This document shows, in pieces, positions 31,445 to 41,160 of a stretch of DNA of 42,500 nucleotides. Location of the stretch: contig CAUYUJ010002077.1 of assembly GCA_963575745.1 (NCBI GenBank), forward strand, positions 1-42,500. Direction: 5' to 3'. Numbering within the stretch: position 1 is the stretch's first letter; each line of letters starts with the position of its first letter. Source of the stretch: Prorocentrum cordatum (Eukaryota; Sar; Dinophyceae; Prorocentrales; Prorocentraceae). The position numbers were made by a program, and so were the translations under genes. The notes beneath the pieces were generated by a model. That model searched no databases. It was not told the DNA's origin and saw nothing but the letters and a program-made list of their open reading frames with translations.

Positions 31445-32204
31445 GGTCAGGAGCACCGGCCTGCGAGGGTACAACTCGGAGATCAAATCTGTCTTAGCCG
31501 TGCCGATGCAAGCCATCAAGGCTTCGGCCACTAAAAGGAAGTCGTAGCACCGCCCTGGCGTGGCTGACATGCAAGTTGCAGAAGCGGTCGAAAAGGGGGG
31601 GTGGAAGGTGGATCGCCAGCTGCCGCCGAATATTGTGGGCGCGAAGCCCCCTGAAAACAATTGGGCTCGAGGTTTGCGATTCTCCTCCCGCAAGAGGAGG
31701 GGGGGGGGGGGGGGGGGGGGGGCGATGGGGAACCAGCACAACGGTCCCGTAACTGCTTTTGGCGATTCTGCAGGTTGGTTAGGCCCAAGCCTCTCCATCC
31801 TTCCAGTAGCCGCAGTACCGAGAAACCACGCCCAACGTTTGGTTGTGAAAAATGCCAACGAATGACGAATGTGGGACCATCGGTTCCCATGGGCGTCGCA
31901 GGTGCTGGTCAGCATCTCCCAGGCCCAAAACAAAAATCGCCAACGCAGATAAAAAATAAAATACTTTGGCCGCAATGGCACAGGGTGCCCAGAACGACTT
32001 CCAGCCCAACTTGCGAACCTTTTCACGCTCATCCCACATAACTGGACCTTCAATCTTTGTTTCTTGTACGAGTACGATGTGAGCCTCACACTCAAGAATC
32101 TGTGACTTTGCAGAGTACCAACTGTTGGCGTTGATCGTGAGGATCTGCAAGCCACCGCGGCCACACCGCGTCTGCTGAGTGTTGCCCGTCAGACGGGTCC
32201 CCAT
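31445..32204 (-). pseudogene. AP-like endonuclease domain of LINE ORF2
   Basis: The N-terminal part (frame 32204-31779, 141 codons) has LQILTINANSW followed by HIVLVQETKI, the first two conserved blocks of the exonuclease-endonuclease-phosphatase fold. The Asn and Glu ligands are visible. The C-terminal block (31552-31445, other frame) reads CYDFLLVAEAL then LYPRRPVLLTF. Related elements have PHRPV at this point, so the catalytic His appears to be Arg here. The middle, around the 24-G run, cannot be assigned to one frame. Confidence 0.7.
31699..31722 (+). repeat. 24-nt G run inside the LINE
   Basis: Falls within the endonuclease domain and coincides with loss of a readable frame. Confidence 0.97.
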
Positions 32205-32590
32205 CCAGCCACTGCGGCCTCCTCCTCGTTCCTGCGCTTGGCGGCGCTCTCATCAGCCCCCTCGGCTGGGCGCCTGCCCGCCAAGGGTGTCTGCGGCATT
32301 GGCGCGTCATCGGCCGCCGCAGCTGACTCCTCGCCGTGCCCCCTGGCTGCTGCCGCCGCCTCCTCTCGGCCTGCCGCCGCAGCTGCAGCCTCTTCTGCTT
32401 CGGCCCGTTGCGGCGCCTCTCCAGCACCGCTCGCGGCCGCCCCTCTAGACTCCATGCCGCGCAGGTGCTGTGCGAACTCTTCCATGGGCGCCTTCAACTG
32501 CTGCGTCAGCTCGTCCGAGAGGGTACTGTGCAGGATACTCATACTCTGTAGAAAAGCTGATGCTGAGTCTATAGGTCCACTCTGTGCCAT
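32189..32590 (-). CDS. LINE ORF1b, small Ala/Glu-rich protein
   Basis: 133 codons starting MAQSGPIDSASAF. The first about 50 residues look amphipathic (SILHSTLSDELTQQLKAPME, then EFAQHL). The remainder is Ala/Glu-rich and ends basic (AAKRRNEEE). The start overlaps the end of ORF1a by 22 nt in another frame, and the stop overlaps the proposed ORF2 start by 16 nt. This suggests either coupled translation or that ORF1a and ORF1b were one frame before a shift. I recognise no domain. It could be the C-terminal half of a gag-like ORF1 protein. Confidence 0.55.
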   Translation of the reverse strand: MAQSGPIDSASAFLQSMSILHSTLSDELTQQLKAPMEEFAQHLRGMESRGAAASGAGEAPQRAEAEEAAAAAAGREEAAAAARGHGEESAAAADDAPMPQTPLAGRRPAEGADESAAKRRNEEEAAVAGWGPV

Positions 32591-33330
32591 AGCCGTGATC
32601 GCAGCTCCTTTGCCAGCTGGTGAATCAGTCCAGGGGGAAGCTGCGACATGTGAGGATCGTTGAGAGCCGAATGCTGCTCTCGCAGAAGATTGTAGACCTT
32701 CAACTCCATATCCGTCTTCGTAATGTTCGCCGCCTCGACGTCGGCTATCAGCAGCGCGCGCTTCACCTCTAAGTCATCGAGGCTCTGCTGCTGCTTCTCG
32801 ATGTAGGCGATATGCTGCTCTAACTGCTGCTGGGCGGCTTGGTATAACTTCGTGTAGATGGCCTGCGTCAGCTGGCTCTCGGTTCTTTCAGAATCGCGAT
32901 CAAGGCGATGCTGTGCAAGAACTCCCTCGAGAGCCGTCATAGCTTGTTCAGTGCAGGCCTCGAAGCGACCCTCGGCCTTCGACTCCATCCCTCGCGAAAG
33001 GTCCAGGGACTGCTGGAGCTTGAGGATCCTCGGGCCTATCTGCTTCTCCTCGGTGCTCTTCTTGGGCTTCGGGCCTGAAGCCGTCGCTGCTGGACGTCCA
33101 GGATCCGCCGTATGTGAAGCCTCCCAGTGCATGCCGCACTGCCAGAACCACTGATGACGAAGGCTGACGCTGGACTCGCAATATCCACAAGTCCACGATA
33201 AACTCTGAGCTGCTTCTTGAGGCGGCGGTGGCGGTGTCTTGACCTTGGCATCGGACTTGCCTTTGCCCTTGCCCTGCCCCCCACCAGGGGCCTGGCCGCC
33301 CTTCCACCCGCCTTTGCCACGGCCTCCCAT
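32569..33330 (-). CDS. LINE ORF1a, zinc-knuckle and coiled-coil protein
   Basis: 253 codons. Residues 1-30 are Gly/Lys-rich (GGRGKGGWKGG), fitting a nucleic-acid-binding tail. Residues 46-69 read WTCGYC...WFWQCGMHW, giving C48-x2-C51-x13-C65-x2-H68, a likely zinc-binding site. Residues 100-230 are Glu/Gln/Leu-rich and look like a long helix or coiled coil (AAQQQLEQHIAYIEKQQQS). This pattern fits an ORF1-type RNA chaperone that packages the element RNA. The ATG at 33330 is the first after the leader, with about 130 nt of 5' UTR between. The plus-strand frames over this DNA are shadows. Function is inferred from position and composition only. Confidence 0.7.
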   Translation of the reverse strand: MGGRGKGGWKGGQAPGGGQGKGKGKSDAKVKTPPPPPQEAAQSLSWTCGYCESSVSLRHQWFWQCGMHWEASHTADPGRPAATASGPKPKKSTEEKQIGPRILKLQQSLDLSRGMESKAEGRFEACTEQAMTALEGVLAQHRLDRDSERTESQLTQAIYTKLYQAAQQQLEQHIAYIEKQQQSLDDLEVKRALLIADVEAANITKTDMELKVYNLLREQHSALNDPHMSQLPPGLIHQLAKELRSRLWHRVDL

Positions 33331-33463
33331 CGTGTAAGATAAAAAGGGGAGGTACGTGTGATCCCTCTGCGGCCCTGCTGTGGCCCAGATCGGTGGTGCA
33401 GAGGGATGCAGGAAGGCGCTGTGCCACTCGAGCCCTCACCCCTCTCGAGCGAGAGGGAAATGG

Positions 33464-33485
33464 CTTGAGCCAAAATGGCTACGGA
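33464..33485 (-). other. dinoflagellate spliced-leader sequence in the DNA
   Basis: The 22 nt read TCCGTAGCC, then ATTTTGGCTCAAG, an exact match to the leader that dinoflagellates trans-splice onto nuclear mRNAs. It is followed by CCATTTCC, not by a GT splice donor, so it is not a leader RNA gene. It marks the 5' end of a processed, reverse-transcribed mRNA. Confidence 0.95.
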
Positions 33486-33549
33486 CCCCTCCTCCTCCTG
33501 CTCTTCCTCCTCCTCCTCCTCCTCCTCCTCCTCCTCCTCCTCCTCCTCC
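33486..33549. repeat. (TCC)n microsatellite on the 5' side of the LINE
   Basis: CCT/TCC tract beginning immediately beyond the leader with no intervening unique base. Confidence 0.95.
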
Positions 33550-34200
33550 CCAGGTTCTCTGAACATCCTGCGTTCTGAGCCCACTCTTGCAGGAGAGCTC
33601 GATGCCTCCAGCAATGGAGGCGGACGGAGACGGAGCCGGACGGGTATGGGAAAGGCCCATCCAGCTCTTTGGAAGCACAGCAGCAAGAGAAAAAAAGGGA
33701 CCCTGACATCTGAGAGAGCGCGTTTCACGGGCGCTTGCCTTGGGAACATTCGGCGGCGCGTTTCGAACCCAGGGGTGGGCCTCTTTCCCCAACACTCGGC
33801 GCCGTCGATCAGAACCAGTGGGACTCCCTCCACCCTAACACCCCCGCTCCCGACCCCCGCCAACCCCCCCTCCCAAGGGGGGCGAGGGGGTTCCAACCCC
33901 CCCCCCCTCCCCTGGCGCCGGCGCCAGCGCTGGCGGCCGCCGTGGCGCCAATGCAGCGACGATGACCAGAGAGAGCCCAGGAGTAGAGGGGGAGGTTCAA
34001 ACCCCTCTCCCCCCTGCGTGCCGGCGCTGGCGCCGACGGCGGGGACGCAGCGACGATGATCAGAGAGGGCCCAGAGGCCGCAGAGGGAACACACAAATCG
34101 CCGTATCGAGCCCCCGCATGCTCCTCAGACGCCACCGAGACCCGTCTGACGAGACCTCAAGAGGCATCCATTAGAACTCTGACCTTTTGCCAAACACACA
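33550..34200. repeat. mixed sequence with a diverged tandem duplication
   Basis: 33912-34010 and 34018-34085 share GGCGCCGGCGC/GCGCTGGCG, then GCAGCGACGATGAYCAGAGA, then GGCCCAG-like ends. CTGGCGCCGGCGCCAG (33912-33927) is a perfect 16-bp palindrome. Opposed frames on both strands have no recognisable domain. Confidence 0.55.
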
Positions 34201-34209
34201 GTGGCGGGA

Positions 34210-34750
34210 AGAGCCGAAGGCCACACCACCATCACCAGCACCGCCACCACAGACCACCATACCACCACCACCACCGCCACCACCACAACCACCACTACAA
34301 CCACCACAACCCACAACACAACCCCCAACACAACCACCACCATCACCACAAACCAACTCACGACCACCACCACCAAAAATGCCGCCACCACCACCAGCAC
34401 CACCACAACCCACCACAACCCACCACAACCCACCACAACCACCATCACCACAAACCTCCACACAATTACCACCACCATCACCACCACCGTCACAACCACC
34501 ACCATCACCACAACCCACCACCAACACCACCACCACAAACCACCATACCGACACTACAACCACCACCACCCACCACCCACCACCCACCACCCACCACTAC
34601 CACCACCACCACTACCAGCAGCACGACCGCCACCACCATCACCACAGTCCACCATCACCACCACCACCATCACCACAAACCACCACGCCACCACCACCAC
34701 CACCGCCACCCCCATGACCAACACCATCACCACCTCAACCCACCACCACT
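34210..34750. repeat. CCA/CAA imperfect trinucleotide tract, about 540 bp
   Basis: CACCACCATCACCACAACC-type sequence, strongly strand-asymmetric (almost no G on plus). It reads His/Pro/Thr-rich on plus and Val/Gly-rich on minus. Confidence 0.95.
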
Positions 34751-34752
34751 TG

Positions 34753-34804
34753 AGAATCAGCTGACGTAGCTGATTTTCCCGGCGCCTCCCGGCGCCGGGA
34801 GGCG
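34753..34804. other. two adjacent inverted repeats
   Basis: AATCAGCT-GACGT-AGCTGATT (34755-34775) is a perfect 8-bp stem. The perfect 22-bp palindrome at 34783-34804 follows (CGCCTCCCGG, CG, CCGGGAGGCG). Both sit directly after the CCA tract. Confidence 0.85.
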
Positions 34805-35094
34805 GCCATGTGTCGAGGAATGGGCCCCTCGGTGGGGCCGAAACCAGGTGCATGCAGCAGATTTCGTACACCCCCCTTCCCCCATCCCGCCCTCTCGTCC
34901 GGCCCGAGAAGGGCCCCGGGATGGAGCCTGCACGGATTCCGGCAGCGGCGGCAATCAGCAAAGGCCCCCCGAAGGCCGAAGCAAAAGGAAAGACCACGGG
35001 ATGCGGCCAGCATGCTGCCAGAGAGCACGCCGAAGGACCAGCGAAGGGGGCGCTTCCGTCCACGACGAGCCTCCGCCACGAAGAGATTCCTCCC
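34805..35094. other. mixed GC-rich sequence, no gene recognised
   Basis: Frames are open on both strands over the same bases. None shows a motif I can name. Confidence 0.4.
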
Positions 35095-35375
35095 CTCCTC
35101 CTCCTCCTCCTCCTCTTCTTCTTCTTCTCATTATTATTCTTCTTATTATTATTAGTATTCTTATTCTTCTTAGCATCAGTATTATCATTATGTTCTTCTT
35201 CTTATGATTAGTATCATTAATATTATTATTAGTCTTATTATTATTATTACTACTCGTCTTCTTCTTCGTAATAGTATTATTATTTTTCTAACTACTATTG
35301 TTATTATTACTACTATTATTAGTATCATTATTATTATTATTATTAGTAGTAGTAGTAGTAGTAGTAGTAGTATTC

Positions 35376-35435
<60 letters not shown>

Positions 35436-35960
35436 GCATTATTATTATTATGTTTCTTCATCATCATACATCCGTATTACGCCTCCAGAATCACAAATAC
35501 CTAATACCTAATCCACTCAGACTAATAATCAGCAATATACAGCATCCGTATAAGCAACGCACACCCGTAGCCTACGCCTCAAAGCCTCGCCTCCGCCTCA
35601 GACTAAGACCTCCGCCGACAGCCGCATAATAATAATCATAAGCATCATAAATGAATGAGAAAGAAGCACTAAATCTACGAATAAGACATAATAATAAATA
35701 ATAATACTAAGAAGAAAAATACAGAACTAGAATAATAATAATAAAGACGAAGAAGAAATAATAAATAAGACAAAATAAGTAAAAATGAAGACATAACAGA
35801 AAGAATAAAGAAGAAGCAATACAAGTACAGGAAGAAATAAGAAAATAATAAAATATGGATTAAGAATTAAAGAAATAAATGCCGAAATATAGAAAGGCAT
35901 AAATGAAAGAAACGATACAAGCAAAGTAAGAATTCGCATAATACGACTACAACTGACTAC
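35095..35960. repeat. AT-rich island with TTC, ATT and AGT microsatellites
   Basis: CTC to TTC (35095-35130), mixed TTATT (35130-35340), AGT (35346-35372), then ATT (35380-35452). A-rich AATAAT/GAAGAA sequence follows to 35960. This is an abrupt change from the GC-rich surroundings. Short frames rich in Ile, Leu or Tyr are artefacts. Confidence 0.88.
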
Positions 35961-35999
35961 GAAAAAAATACATTACATCCTCCTCACGACTACTCAATC

Positions 36000-36350
36000 A
36001 ATTACATAATAATCATCCTACCTCCTAATAACTCCTCTAATCATCCTCATCCTACTCTCTCCTCATAACAGGTACTACATCCTCCTAGTCCTCCTCCTCC
36101 TTCCTCCTCCTCCTCCTCACCTCCTCATCCTCCCTCCTCCTCCTCCCTCCTAGTACTCGACCTCCTCATCCTCCCCCTCAAGCTCTCCCCTCCTCCTCCT
36201 CCCCTCCCGTCGCTTTCCTCTCGTACCTCCTCCTCCCTCCTCTCCTCTTCCGTCTCCTCCTCTCTCCTCCTCTCCTCCTCCTCCTCCTCCTCCTCCTCCT
36301 CCTGATCCTCCTCCTCCTCCTCCTTCTCCTCCTCCTCCTCCTCCTCCTGA
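36000..36350. repeat. CTC/TCC-rich tract
   Basis: Pyrimidine-rich with pure TCC runs at 36265-36300 and 36305-36347. Confidence 0.88.
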
Positions 36351-38329
36351 ATCCGAAGAGGTCCTCAATTACTGTCGGGAACTTGTGCATAGCGTGCCTC
36401 GCGGCGGTCCCGGCGACACGCTGTGCCGTGCGAGCGAATGGCGTGTCGCTCCGCACCTCGGGGGTGAACCCCAAGTCCTCAGTTCAGCGCCTTCAGGGGA
36501 CGACGACGACGACGACTACGACGACGACAGGGGAGGAGAAGGGTGAGGAGGAGGAGGGAGGAGGAAGAGGAGGAGGAGGAGGAGGAGGAGACGTGGTGAG
36601 GAGGATGAGGAGTGAGGAAGCAGGGGGAGGCAGAGGAGGGAGCCTGGGGGCAACCTGACGCCGGGCAAATTCGCCATGGGGTCCTCCAGGACGCCCGCCT
36701 CCCAATCCGCCCCGCGTCCCGCCGGCTTCAGGCGGAAATACACCATGCAGCGGACGGCCTGGCGAGCCGACGTGGGGGGGCGGCAGGATAGGAGGAGACG
36801 AGGGCGAGGCTGTTTTTTTCTGTCAGGGGTTTCAACGAGTGCAGTTTCCTCCAGGTGGGGGGTTTGGAAAGCAGCCTGACCTGGCGACGCAGGATGCCAA
36901 AAAGAAAAAACTCGTGGGAATGCCAACGCAGACGCAAGAGCATTCACGGAGTGACGGATGAGGCCGCGGAGGAAAGGAGGACGGGGGCGGAAGACAAGAA
37001 GAGCACCTTCTTTCCCAAGCGCAATCTTTTGGAGAGGGGGGAAAAGGGAAGGGAAGGGAACCCGTTCAGTCACCGTCCACAGTACGAGGTCCTCAAAGTC
37101 TGTTTGCGGGCTGCCGAATGCACACAACCACGCGCTACCCACCAAGCCCAAAACAAAAACCATGGACTTTGGAAGCGAGGCAGAAACAAACATGCGTCCA
37201 GCGCCAGCTCTAAAAATAGAAGAGGAATATATGAGCAGGGAGAGGATGATGATGATGATGAGGAGGAGGAGGAGGAGGGGGACGGGGAGGAGGAGGAGGA
37301 GGAGGAGAAACAGAGGAGGCGGTGGGCAGCGTGGATGCTAAAATCGGCTGCCGCGCGAATATACTCAGCTGCTGGACCATCATCGGCATATAAGCTAAAC
37401 AGCACAGAAGAAAAGGAAAAGGAGGAGAAGGAGGACAAGGAGGAACACAGGAGACAATGCAACAATGGAGCACCGTGAATGATTCTGCACATTCCCATCG
37501 GAAGGCAGAAGGTGTCAAAACTTAAATCGGCAACCCGATCGAGTTCCGAGCAGAAGTCAAGAGGAGGTGGGGAGCCCCGAGCCGCGAGGAACGAGAATCA
37601 GAGCTTGGACGGCGAACGATTGGGACAACACCCTGAAAAGGGGACGGCCCACAAACACGGGCAGGCCGATGCACCTAGGCGACCCCGCTCCGGCAAGCGG
37701 CCAGGAACGTGCGAATTATCTGCTCCAGCCGCCAAGCAGCGTCACGCGCCAGAGGGGCACCTGGTCTGAGTGCTGCAGCAAGCCCGATTGCCCAGCATGC
37801 GGGCGAAACTCCAAACACCCAAATCCTAAAAAAAGGGGGGGAAGGAGGGGGGAAACCAACGCGAAGCATCACAGGAGCTGCACCTGCCCACCTGCCCCCA
37901 GTCGTCCGAAGGCGCCACGGCTTAAACGTGGGGGAATCTCATAGAAACAGGATCCGGCACTTGGAAGGGGACGCTGTCTCAGACGCCGCCCCCGCGGGGG
38001 GCCGCCCCCATGGGGGGGGCGCATGGTTGGCGCCGAATGGCTGCCAACCACGCTGTCGCGTGGGGCCAGGCGGCTCACGGCGGTGGTCCCTGACGGTCCA
38101 GACCGTCGCGGCCAGTCGGAAACGGACAGACCCTGTTCCCCGCCCACCGCAGAGCTCGACAAAAGGGGTAGAACCGAGGGGAGGGAGGGAGGGGCAGAGG
38201 AGACAAGAAGAAAACACTCGCAACCATTCTGGTCGCCAGCGGAGCTGACCACGCCATGCATAACCGCGAACTCTACCGCGCGGGCGCAGGGTCATGGACA
38301 AGAGAGAAGGACGGCAGTGGCTAGATGAC
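36351..38329. other. about 2 kb without a supported gene
   Basis: A minus frame of 225 codons (37193-36516) begins with a hydrophobic stretch (MVFVLGLVGSAWLCAFG) but ends in a GGA-derived Leu/Pro/Ser tail. An overlapping plus frame (36855-37478) is Glu/Asp-rich because of GGA at 37257-37310. Short triplet tracts lie at 36500-36525 (GAC) and 36535-36610 (GGA). I see no domain, and the opposed frames argue against either. Confidence 0.45.
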
Positions 38330-40990
38330 CCTTAGCTCACGGACGCGCAAGGTGAAGCAACAAAAAAACATGTTACAAAAAGAGATCGAACAACCCAAGC
38401 AAGACGAAGCAGACGTGGAGGCCCATGTCGACGCAATAAGACATATCGCAAGCGCGTGGCCCGCAAACGCCTCGCGCAAGAAGCCACGGAAAAGGCATCC
38501 TCCGCATCTGCCGGACGAACACATCCGTAGACTGATCCATTGAGCGTGCGGTACAGCGCGCATTGCGCCATGGCTATCAAGGAAGCTTGCTGCGGGGCTT
38601 CGCCACATAATCCAAGAAGCGTTGGGAGCGCCGCTGCAGGCGCCGGCCGGGGAAAACGGACCAGACGAGCAACAAGATCGCAATCGGCCCGTCAGCGCGC
38701 ATACTGTTCGATGGAATATTGACCAGCTCTGCAATTGAGCACGCGCTTGCCTGCAGTCTGGAAGCGACGGCAAGTCGGCCACGCATTGAAGGCCGCGCGG
38801 GCCCCCGCAGCCAACGCCCGCGGCGGAAGCGAACTGCACTGGGCAGCGACGCCGTTGATGAAGCACTCCGTCCGGCGGCCAGGCGGCACCTCGATCGACC
38901 GCCGTTCCAAGCGTCGGCGGGCGTGCCTACGGAAATCGCCCTGGTGACGGCGCCTGAGAACGTCGTAGGGCCTTGCCCCGCGAATCTACTCGAAGGCCTC
39001 TGTGCCTCGAGTTCTCCAACCTGGCCGCGCGCGCCTGCGCGGCGCAGGCGGCGCGTTTGACTTCCATAGCTCGGTGGGACAAACCTCCCTGAGCTCCCTC
39101 ATCGCTGCCACGGTGGTCCAGCCAATCTGGCCTGGGAAGAGCTTTTTGACTGCCCCCCACTCGGCGCCGTCGAACGCATCGGGCACCAAGGTCAGTTGCG
39201 CCACAGACATCAGCACACAAGCGACGTACCTCCAGTGCGCACCCGCGGTGTTCTGCAAGCCCAAGCCCATGGCAGCCCACTGTTTGGCACGGTCGGTGTA
39301 GATTGCCAATGGCATGGGCCACGCGACAGCAGTGCTGTCAAGGCCCGGAATTACTCCCAAGTTGGTGGCATTCCCCGCTATGCAAAGCAGACTCCGCAGC
39401 GGCGTAGCAGCGCGCAGCCCCGACCGCAGGGACACGGCGTCGAGCTGGAACAGCGGGACGAATACCGTCCTCTTAATGTGAAGACGGAGACGGGACGGAC
39501 GTTCACACTCCGCCAAGATACTCTGCTGGAGCCCGAGCTGGCTCATGATGTCAATTTGAACTATCGCGAGGTCATCGGAGGAAGCCCTGCAAGTGGCCTC
39601 TGGGACAAAGCGGGCCGGGCGTCGCAGCAAGAGATCGAAGGAGACCGCGAGGAGGAGCGGCGAGCGGGGGCACCCCTGGCGGGCGCCCCACGTCGTTTGG
39701 GACCCCAGGATTCACAGCTCGCCAACCACCACGTGGCACCTGTTGTTGCGGTGGTGGTGGTGGCATCGTAGAACAGTCAGCAACCAGCGCGGCCACCCCA
39801 GGGCATTGAAGGTCACGTGCGTCATTTCCTGCTCAACCGACGGGATCGCGGCCGCGAAATCGAAGAAGATGGCGCCGCCACCTTCCGAGCTGATGGCCTG
39901 CTTCAACATGCTCTCGACGATGTCGGTAACTATAGCAACCATGGACATGAAGCCTCTCTGCTCTACTGTGACCTCTGGACCCACGAGGGGCTCGAGTAGG
40001 GACCTGACGGCATTGGCGAGGATGCGATCGTCCGCGTTCTTGGCGCTCAGAGGTCGCACGTTGCCTGGCTCGCAAATGCCACCGCCCATCTCCGTGGAGA
40101 TGGATGTTTGTTGCTTCTGGGGGGATAGAAGACAATGAGACTACCGTCGAAGTCCTCCCAATGCTTTTCAAGAGCATCGTCAGAAAACATCATCCTGACA
40201 ACCTCGAACAAGACGTTCACCGCCGTGCACTTCCGTTAAGCCAAGAATTGAATGCCGTCGGGGCCTGGTGAAGAATTGCCCGTGTTGTCGACCGCCCGCT
40301 TGATGTGGCTCTTCCAGAGCCTCGGGAAATGCGCGCTGGAGTCGGCGCGATCGCCCCAGCGACGGTGAGCGGCATCCTCGGCCACCCACTGCTGCAGCAG
40401 CTCCTCATCTACGCCGTCTGCCGTGCAGACCCTGGCCAATGCTCCTGAGCGCGTCAGCCATGCCTCTGGCATCGGTCCGGACAATGCCCGTGCTGTCCTG
40501 GACAACACCGAACGTACTCGAACGGCCGTGGGCCAGAGTGAATATGAGTCCGTCGTTCCGCTGCCGAGCCCGATGCGCTGCAAACATGTTGCCGCCAGTC
40601 AAATCCTCGTCGGACTTGCGCAGCTCGTCCAAGGCGTGGTCCCCGGCGAGTTGGACGGCGTGGTCTCAGAGCTTCTTGAGCTTCTCAGAGAAGTTGCCAC
40701 TAATGTCGTATGGGTTGACGACAAAGTCGCTGTCTTTCGGGTATTTCTCCACGCATGCGGAAACGTCTGAAAGGGACCCGGTCTCCATGGCGCGAATCAG
40801 TTTCATCATCATGCCTAGTCCTCATGGAAAATATTGCGCGGCGGCACCACTGCGGCTCGCTCACAAGTTCCTGCGCACTTCCTTCATCGCATCCGTCACG
40901 AGGTTCACCTTGGCAAGGGGTTCGCCTCAGGGTGCCCGTGCACCTTGTCCAAACAAGTGAGAACCGCTCGTCGCTCAAATCTTGGTGCGG
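38330..40990 (-). pseudogene. second reverse transcriptase element, decayed
   Basis: This is unrelated in motif detail to the LINE at 27-33 kb. From the 5' side it has a region with NTGNSSPGPDGI (about 40260, stop codon at 40236), several frame changes at 40.24-40.09 kb, and the palm core (40089-38986). Then comes AAQARAARLE...GLRVDSRG (frame 39322-38927), followed by AFNAWPTCRRF and CRAGQYSIEQYAR (38910-38692), a zinc-binding segment found at the C-terminus of this kind of element. Residual similarity to the C-terminal region may extend to 38332. The stop after YAR (TGA) sits where a Cys codon is expected. No endonuclease or ORF1 is seen. Flanking ends are not identified. Confidence 0.75.
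38986..40089 (-). pseudogene. reverse transcriptase core of the second element
   Basis: The frame from 40089 to 38986 is continuous except for one TGA at 39712-39714. It contains RPLSAKNADDRILANAV, EQRGF, FFDFAAAIPSV (motif A, 39867-39835), RQGCPRSP (motif B, 39681-39658), SSDDLAIV (motif C, about 39582; both Asp kept) and PLAIYTDRAKQWAAMGLGLQ in the thumb region. This is the best preserved part of the element. Confidence 0.85.
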
Positions 40991-41160
40991 ATGGCCTCGA
41001 CAGTGAATGGCCTGTCCTCGCGCCTGGCGTGGTCAGGCGGCCTCCTGGAGAATGTGGCAGCCCGGTGCGCAGAGAGGCCGGGGCGCCATTCCCGAGCTGC
41101 GCACCGCAGGTCGCGGTCAAGCTGATCAGCAACATGAGAATCCCACCAGCCCTTTGGGCG

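Larger units (their letters stand above)
27421..32204 (-). pseudogene. LINE ORF2 polyprotein, broken
   Basis: This would encode the replication enzyme that nicks target DNA and copies the element RNA onto it. Domains in order on the minus strand are endonuclease (32204 to about 31445), linker, reverse transcriptase (about 30712-28800), a CPLC...H-x4-C zinc-binding segment (near 28693-28630), RNase H (about 28360-27900) and a Cys-rich tail ending at 27421. Frame changes occur near 31.8-31.56 kb, at the G-runs (31699-31722 and 30713-30782), near 29.7, 29.35 and 28.85 kb and at 27980. The proposed start at 32204 overlaps the end of ORF1b by 16 nt. Intact motifs in every block show that one ancestral frame ran through. 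The breaks may be real decay, assembly error or both. Confidence 0.85.
27241..33485 (-). mobile_element. near full-length LINE-like retrotransposon with spliced leader
   Basis: On the minus strand the element reads: spliced leader (33485-33464), 5' UTR, ORF1a, ORF1b, ORF2 (endonuclease, reverse transcriptase, RNase H, Cys-rich tail), a 3' UTR of about 180 nt, then GGA-rich DNA. The order and the motif set identify a non-LTR element with an AP-type endonuclease and RNase H. Its 5' boundary is unusually well fixed, because the leader abuts the microsatellite directly. The 3' boundary near 27241 is an estimate. ORF2 has several frameshifts and homopolymer interruptions, and two catalytic positions look altered, so this copy is probably inactive. 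Confidence 0.88.

Noticed and set aside
33464-33485. Spliced-leader RNA gene
   Set aside because: The leader is not followed by a GT splice donor, and ORF1 of the LINE lies downstream.
33990-34012. tRNA T-arm (GGTTCAAACCC)
   Set aside because: No acceptor, anticodon or D-arm can be placed around it. The sequence belongs to the diverged tandem duplication.
36516-37193. Secreted or membrane protein with N-terminal hydrophobic segment, minus strand
   Set aside because: About the last 40 codons come from a GGA tract and an overlapping plus frame is equally open. No domain is recognised.
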